From contig NZ_QYYD01000003.1 of assembly GCF_003591005.1 (NCBI RefSeq), positions 248,001 through 312,000 on the forward strand: a DNA stretch of 64,000 nucleotides. The letters run 5' to 3'. The notes beneath the pieces were generated by a model, which saw only the letters and a list, made by a program, of their open reading frames with translations, was not told the origin of the DNA and ran no database searches. Each line of letters starts with the position of its first letter. The first letter of the stretch is position 1. The position numbers and the translations under genes are program-made. Positions 60,017-64,000 of the stretch are shown here, piece after piece. The DNA comes from Rhodopseudomonas palustris. Its GTDB lineage: Bacteria; Pseudomonadota; Alphaproteobacteria; Rhizobiales; Xanthobacteraceae.

Positions 60017-60574
60017 GTGGAGGACGACAGCGACGAAGCGCTGATGGCCGCCGTCGTGGCTCGGCGCCAGCAAGCGTTTCGCGTGCTGATGGCGCGGCAC
60101 ATGCCGCGCGCCATCCGTATCGCGCAGCGTGTCGTCCGTGACCCCGCCGAAGCCGACGACGTCGGCCAGGAAGCGTTTCTGAGGGTCTGGAACAAGGCGG
60201 CGTCGTTCGATCCGCAGGTCGCGCGCTTCACGACCTGGCTGTACCGGATCGTGCTGAACCTCTCGTTCGATCGGTCGCGCAAGCCCAAGCATGCGCCGAT
60301 CGAGGAAGCGGCCGAGATCGCATCAGGCGATCCGGCGCCGCTCGACAACGTGATCGCCGATCAGCAGCGCCGTACGCTCGAGGCAGCGCTGGCGCGGCTG
60401 TCCGAACGGCAGCGCGGCGCCATCGCGCTGTTTCACATGGAAGGCCTGTCCGGCGACGAGGCGGCACGGGCCATGGGGCTTAGCCCCAAGGCCTTCGAGT
60501 CGCTGCTGGCGCGGGCCCGCATCGCCCTCAAGACAGAAGTCGAGACCATCGAGCAGACCAGGAGGTTGCCATGA
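60017..60574 (+). CDS. ECF RNA polymerase sigma factor
   Basis: This 185-residue sigma factor has region 2 with 'DPAEADDVGQEAFLRVWNKAASFDP' and 'FTTWLYRIVLNLSFDRSRK', and region 4 with 'LSERQRGAIALFHMEGLSGDEAARAM'. The GTG at 60017 is chosen because the frame upstream runs through another gene; ATG 60044 is possible. It overlaps the next gene (ATGA), whose product is probably its regulator. Target promoters are unknown. Confidence 0.88.
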   Translation: MEDDSDEALMAAVVARRQQAFRVLMARHMPRAIRIAQRVVRDPAEADDVGQEAFLRVWNKAASFDPQVARFTTWLYRIVLNLSFDRSRKPKHAPIEEAAEIASGDPAPLDNVIADQQRRTLEAALARLSERQRGAIALFHMEGLSGDEAARAMGLSPKAFESLLARARIALKTEVETIEQTRRLP

Positions 60575-60990
60575 CGCCCGAACGTTTCAGGGAGCTGGCG
60601 GAAATTTGGGGCGGCGACATCGCGCGTTGGCCTGAAGCTGAACGAGATCCCGCGTGGATCCTGGCGCGAACCGACGCCGGCGCCGCGATGCTGCGCGAGC
60701 ACCGGGCGTTCGATGCGTTGCTTGCGGGCTCACCCGAGGTAAGCTCGGCGCGAGTCGACCGCGCCGCGCTGGCGGTACTGGGCGCGATCGCAGTGAGCGA
60801 GGCGCGGCCGCCTTGGCATCGGCGCTGGCTGCAACCGGTTTCGCTGCTGCCCGCCGGCAGTCTCGCCTGTTCGGCGCTGCTCGGCGTTTGGCTCGCCGGT
60901 GCGCTGCCTTATCACCAGGATGACCAGGCGGTCGCCACCGTGGCGGCCGTGTTCGACGCCTCCGTCATCAGCCTGTGGGGAAACCAATGA
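60571..60990 (+). CDS. probable anti-sigma factor, membrane protein
   Basis: This 139-residue protein has a cytoplasmic N-terminus (about 1-85, 'MTPERFRELAEIWGGDIARWPEAERD') and one membrane helix (about 91-112), with a short periplasmic tail. It is coupled to the sigma gene by ATGA overlap and to the next gene likewise, a typical sigma/anti-sigma layout. No zinc motif is present. The role is inferred from context. Confidence 0.7.
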   Translation: MTPERFRELAEIWGGDIARWPEAERDPAWILARTDAGAAMLREHRAFDALLAGSPEVSSARVDRAALAVLGAIAVSEARPPWHRRWLQPVSLLPAGSLACSALLGVWLAGALPYHQDDQAVATVAAVFDASVISLWGNQ

Positions 60991-61430
60991 CACTCCGGAT
61001 CGGCTCGCTCACCGGCGGCCGCCTGCTGCTGCTGGCGTCGCTCTGTCTCAACGTCGCGCTCGGCGCCTATGTGGGCGCGCAATGGCTGCAGCCCGAATGG
61101 GCGCCGAACAGCGCCGGCACGCCGATCCGGCTGATCGAACGCGTCGCCACGCGGCTGCCGTCCGACGACGCCGAAATCCTGCGCCGCAATTTCCAGGCCC
61201 GTCAGCCACAGCTGCAGCCGCTGCAGGCCGCCTATATGGCGGCGCTGATGAAGACGCTGCGGCTGACCGGGCAGGCCGAACTCGACAAGCCGGCGCTGCA
61301 GGCAGCCATCAAGGATGCGCGTGAGAAGCGGATCAGGATCGGCGACGAAGTGATCGACACCTTTGTGGAAACGCTGGAGCAGATCTCGCCGAAAGGACGC
61401 CGGCAACTCGTCGGCGGCATGTTTCGCTAA
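60987..61430 (+). CDS. Spy/CpxP-like periplasmic heavy-metal resistance protein
   Basis: This 147-residue protein has an N-terminal membrane anchor or signal (LLLLASLCLNVALGAYVGAQ) and a helical periplasmic domain with 'RRNFQARQPQLQPLQAAYMAA' and 'EQISPKGRRQLVGGMF', fitting the metal-resistance (CnrX/Spy-like) family. It is translationally coupled to the putative anti-sigma gene, as in CnrYXH, where the periplasmic partner senses metal and releases the sigma factor. The signal here is unknown. Confidence 0.8.
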   Translation: MTLRIGSLTGGRLLLLASLCLNVALGAYVGAQWLQPEWAPNSAGTPIRLIERVATRLPSDDAEILRRNFQARQPQLQPLQAAYMAALMKTLRLTGQAELDKPALQAAIKDAREKRIRIGDEVIDTFVETLEQISPKGRRQLVGGMFR

Positions 61431-61538
61431 AGCCGCGCCGCGCCGCGAAGGATCGCGGCAGCTCTATCGTATCACCTATGTCCGCCTGCCCGAATTGCAG
61501 CGCGAACGATCTCTGGACCCCGGATCACAGGAGCCCTC

Positions 61539-61829
61539 ATGCCGCGACTGACTCCAAACGCCGGCCGTGCCCGGCCCGCCTTGTTCTACGCCAGCGACGC
61601 GCTGGTCCGCGCCACCTTGGTCGCAGCGCTGGTCATCGCCGCACTCACCGTGACGCTGTCGCTCGCCAGCGCCCAGGACCGCGGCGCCGCGCGCGAAGCC
61701 TGCAAGCCGGACTACCAGAAATTCTGCCAGGGCACGACGCCCGGCGGTGGCCGCATCAAGAAATGCCTCGCCGACAATTTCGCCGGCCTGTCGGACGCGT
61801 GCAAGCAGGTGGTCGGCTCGGCGAAGTAG
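61539..61829 (+). CDS. secreted cysteine-rich repeat protein
   Basis: This 96-residue protein has a hydrophobic signal (about residues 24-45, SLASAQDRG). The mature part is a single Cys-rich repeat: 'ACKPDYQKFCQGTTPGGGRI' then 'KKCLADNFAGLSDACKQVV', matching the eukaryote-named 'Golgi apparatus protein 1' repeat found in rhizobia. Four cysteines form two disulfides. The role is unknown. Confidence 0.75.
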   Translation: MPRLTPNAGRARPALFYASDALVRATLVAALVIAALTVTLSLASAQDRGAAREACKPDYQKFCQGTTPGGGRIKKCLADNFAGLSDACKQVVGSAK

Positions 61830-61872
61830 GCGATAATGAAGTAACCGACGTGTCAGCTCCACACAGCAGCCA

Positions 61873-62016
61873 TCATCGCCCGGCTCGACCCGGCGATCCA
61901 CCTCGCGCCGCCGGAGCACAAGTCCGTGCGGCGACACGATTATTATGCCAAACCATGACCACGCCCATCACGGTCACGAGCGCCGGAATGGTCAGCAGGT
62001 AGAGCACGTTGTTCAT
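61873..62016 (-). CDS. tiny membrane protein (47 aa)
   Basis: This 47-residue protein has one hydrophobic helix (MNNVLYLLTIPALVTVMGVV) and a basic tail. Its ATG overlaps the stop of the upstream 77-residue gene (ATGA), so both are coupled. The function is unknown. Confidence 0.55.
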   Translation of the reverse strand: MNNVLYLLTIPALVTVMGVVMVWHNNRVAARTCAPAARGGSPGRAGR

Positions 62017-62246
62017 TGGATGCTCCGCAGCGCACTTCTTGCAGCCCAACGTAGGATTGCGCTCAGAACCACGCAACCAGCTCCGACGTACAGAAACTCA
62101 TTTCTGGTCAGCATCAGATATTCGGACAGCAGCGACAGCGCCGGTGCAAACACACCGGCGGTGATGAGCCCAACCCCGAGATTGCTCGTGAAATTGGCTG
62201 TCAGCTTCGAAGTTTCATTTCGAGCTGACTGAGGTTCATCGGTCAT
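62013..62246 (-). CDS. small two-segment membrane protein (77 aa)
   Basis: This 77-residue protein has a polar N-terminus and two hydrophobic segments (about 24-42 and 51-68). ATG 62246 is chosen; GTG 62255 is an alternative. It overlaps the following 47-residue gene. It lies nine bases after the chemoreceptor-like gene, so the three may be one operon. Confidence 0.6.
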   Translation of the reverse strand: MTDEPQSARNETSKLTANFTSNLGVGLITAGVFAPALSLLSEYLMLTRNEFLYVGAGCVVLSAILRWAARSALRSIQ

Positions 62247-62255
62247 CGATGACAC

Positions 62256-64000
62256 CTACAACTTATACGCCGTCCGGAATCCGCCCCAGTGTCGCCCGCG
62301 CACCTTCACCGGGACGTCGATCTCGCGCATCATCACCATATTGCCGCCGCCCATGTCGCGGGCGTAGCTCTGGATCAGGAACGGGCGGGTATTGCGGCCG
62401 GCGGCGAGGCCGGCGGGATCGTTGAAGATGCGGCGGTTGCGCGAATTGGCGGTGTTGAACGCGACGTCGCCGGGGCGCTGCGGCTGCGAATAGATTCGAT
62501 TGTGCACCGGCAGATAGCCGTTGCGGTCGATCATCACGCAGAACGCCATCCGCGGATCCTTGGCGAGGAAGGCCTCCTGGAACGGCGGCAGCGCGCGATC
62601 GGCCCAGTCGAGAATCTGCGTCCGATATTGCACCGGGTTGGTGCCAGGTATCTCCACGTAGGTCTCGTCGAACATCGCCTCCAGCGTGATCGCACCGCTG
62701 GTGATGCCGCGCTCGAAGATGCGGTGCAGTTCGGCGCCGGCTTCCAGCGCGCGGGCGACGCATTCGGAGTTCTCGTCGCGAATCGCCCACAGCCGATCCT
62801 CGATCGCCTCGCGCAGTGCCGCGCTCGGCGCGACGAACACCGCCTGCGCGCCGGCGCCGCTGTGTTCGGTAATCCGAATGCGACAGGCGCCGACCTCTTG
62901 CAGATCGGCATCGTACGTCTGGTTGACCGCCAGCGACGCCGCGGCGGGGCCGGCGATCAGCACGCCGCCGTGCGAGATCTCATAGACCGGTGCGCTGACG
63001 CGCCCGCGCGGCGCCGCGATCTCGATCGACAGATGGCACGGCAGCTTCTCGCGCCGGCGCGCCTCCTCGCGCTCGCCTTGCTTCAGCAGCACGGCGGTGC
63101 GGGCGCGCAGCTTTTCGGCGAACAGCGTCACGGTCTGGCCGGCGCGCGCGACGCTGGCGCCGTGTTGCTCGGCTTCCTGCGTGGCGCTGGCGATTTCGGC
63201 GGCGCTATCGCCGACCGAGACGATGAAATTTCCGGCGGTGGTGGCATTGCCGGAGACGTCGCCGGTGGTGGCGTTCTGCTCGGCGACGGCGCCGTTCACA
63301 TTGTCGAACACCGGGCGGATCGCCGCGATCGCGCTGGTGATGCGATGCACCGCATCGGCCGAGCTCGAGGCGTCGCGCTGCAGCGCGTCGATCTTGCGCT
63401 TGATCTCCTCGGTCGCTTCCTGGGTCTGGACCGCCAGCGCCTTCACCTCCGTCGCCACGACCGCGAAGCCGCGGCCGGCGGCGCCCGCGCGCGCCGCCTC
63501 GATGGTCGAGTTCAGCGCCAGCAGCGTGGTCTGCCGCGCGATCTGGGCGATCAGGTTGACGACATTGCCGATGGCGGCGGAAGATTCGCGCAGCCGCTCG
63601 ACATTCGCGGTGGCTTCATGAGCGGCCGCGCTGGCGTCGTCGGCGAGTTGCGACGCCTGCCGCACCTGCGTGCAAATGCTTTCCGCTGAGTGGGTGAACT
63701 TGTCGGCGGCCTGCGCGAACGAAGCCGCAGTGGTCTGTGCGGCGCTGGTGTGGCCAGTCAGCGCGTCGGTGCGCTCGCGGATGGTGTGCAGCGTCGAGGT
63801 GGTGGACTGCACGCCGGTCGTGACCGAATGGGCGGCGCGTTCGAGCTGGCGAATCAGCGAGCCGAGCTCGAGCTCCAGCAGCTCGAGGATGTCGGACGCC
63901 GAATCAACCTCGTCTGTGACCGGCGGGGTCGCAACCTGCAGGGCCGTCGGGGGAGTAACGTCCGGCAAAGGCGCCTCCGCCTGCCGCTTTCGAAAGAGGC
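62256..64000 (-). CDS. soluble methyl-accepting chemotaxis-like protein (5' end outside window)
   Basis: The frame is open to the window edge; 581 residues are seen. A TTG at 63968 could start it, but the residues before it (LFRKRQAEAPLPDV) look like a natural N-terminus, so the start probably lies just past 64000. No membrane segment is seen. The N-terminal half is an MCP signalling domain ([23 protein letters not shown]). A PilZ-like part follows (about 310-400) and then a Cache/PAS-like C-terminus ending 'VRGRHWGGFRTAYKL'. Signal input after the kinase-control region is an inverted order. Confidence 0.8.
   Translation of the reverse strand, partial: LFRKRQAEAPLPDVTPPTALQVATPPVTDEVDSASDILELLELELGSLIRQLERAAHSVTTGVQSTTSTLHTIRERTDALTGHTSAAQTTAASFAQAADKFTHSAESICTQVRQASQLADDASAAAHEATANVERLRESSAAIGNVVNLIAQIARQTTLLALNSTIEAARAGAAGRGFAVVATEVKALAVQTQEATEEIKRKIDALQRDASSSADAVHRITSAIAAIRPVFDNVNGAVAEQNATTGDVSGNATTAGNFIVSVGDSAAEIASATQEAEQHGASVARAGQTVTLFAEKLRARTAVLLKQGEREEARRREKLPCHLSIEIAAPRGRVSAPVYEISHGGVLIAGPAAASLAVNQTYDADLQEVGACRIRITEHSGAGAQAVFVAPSAALREAIEDRLWAIRDENSECVARALEAGAELHRIFERGITSGAITLEAMFDETYVEIPGTNPVQYRTQILDWADRALPPFQEAFLAKDPRMAFCVMIDRNGYLPVHNRIYSQPQRPGDVAFNTANSRNRRIFNDPAGLAAGRNTRPFLIQSYARDMGGGNMVMMREIDVPVKVRGRHWGGFRTAYKL

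Overview
The window is GC-rich, densely coding alphaproteobacterial chromosome. It most resembles Rhodopseudomonas palustris or a close relative in the Bradyrhizobium group (inference). Supporting points are a fused anthranilate synthase TrpE(G) behind a trpL-type leader peptide, a 6S RNA upstream of the 5-formyltetrahydrofolate cyclo-ligase gene, TAXI-type TRAP and Bug-type solute receptors, HWE-type histidine kinase signalling, FixK/FNR-type operator sites, and many short inverted repeats of the 'CGTCATTGCGAG...CTCGCAATGACG' kind between genes. I saw no tRNA, rRNA, IS element, prophage or CRISPR array.

Layout. 1-2.8 kb: end of a nucleoside/sugar-type ABC importer (ATPase end and two permeases). 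2.8-9.1 kb: small zinc-ribbon protein, HAD phosphatase, thioesterase, Nudix hydrolase, secreted hypotheticals and a degenerate receiver-EAL protein. 9.4-13.9 kb: Bug receptor, PhoD phosphatase, and a frameshifted HWE kinase next to a stand-alone receiver. 13.9-23 kb: MFS transporter, TAXI-TRAP importer with a DUF1850 partner, SDR, TPR protein and propionyl-CoA synthetase. 23-29.3 kb: lipoprotein, OmpW with a perfect FixK/FNR box, PhnA-like protein, HigBA toxin-antitoxin pair, trp attenuator with trpE(G), and apt. 29.5-31.1 kb: two ParA-like ATPases without a ParB.

31.6-48.2 kb is a redox, sulfur and metal block. It holds a TauE/SafE exporter, a small membrane protein behind a second FixK/FNR box, a PadR regulator, a stand-alone Rieske protein, and a NifX-like protein. 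A DUF2892 protein lies divergent to an ArsR repressor that keeps both cysteines of the BigR/SqrR persulfide sensors. That repressor heads an RND efflux pump and DsbA operon. Next come a ferric-reductase-like flavoprotein with a cytochrome b5-like partner behind a FixK-like site, a CzcBA/CusBA-type metal efflux operon, a methyltransferase-like membrane protein and a rhodanese.

48.3-64 kb: a histone-H1-like Lys/Ala-rich protein, 6S RNA with the cyclo-ligase and a YmdB-type phosphodiesterase, PPK2, and a tight three-gene operon (PLP enzyme, ATP-grasp ligase, PLP decarboxylase) that looks like an uncharacterised small-molecule pathway. Then come a Cache-type chemoreceptor, an ECF sigma factor operon with a putative anti-sigma factor and a Spy/CpxP-like metal sensor, a Cys-rich repeat protein, two tiny overlapping membrane-protein genes, and a soluble chemoreceptor-like protein cut by the window edge.

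The best candidates for something undescribed are the PLP/ATP-grasp/decarboxylase operon (52.98-57.30 kb), the BigR-like persulfide switch controlling an RND pump and DsbA (34.8-40.4 kb), and the flavocytochrome/cytochrome b5 operon (40.5-42.5 kb). All assignments come from reading the sequence; no database search was run.
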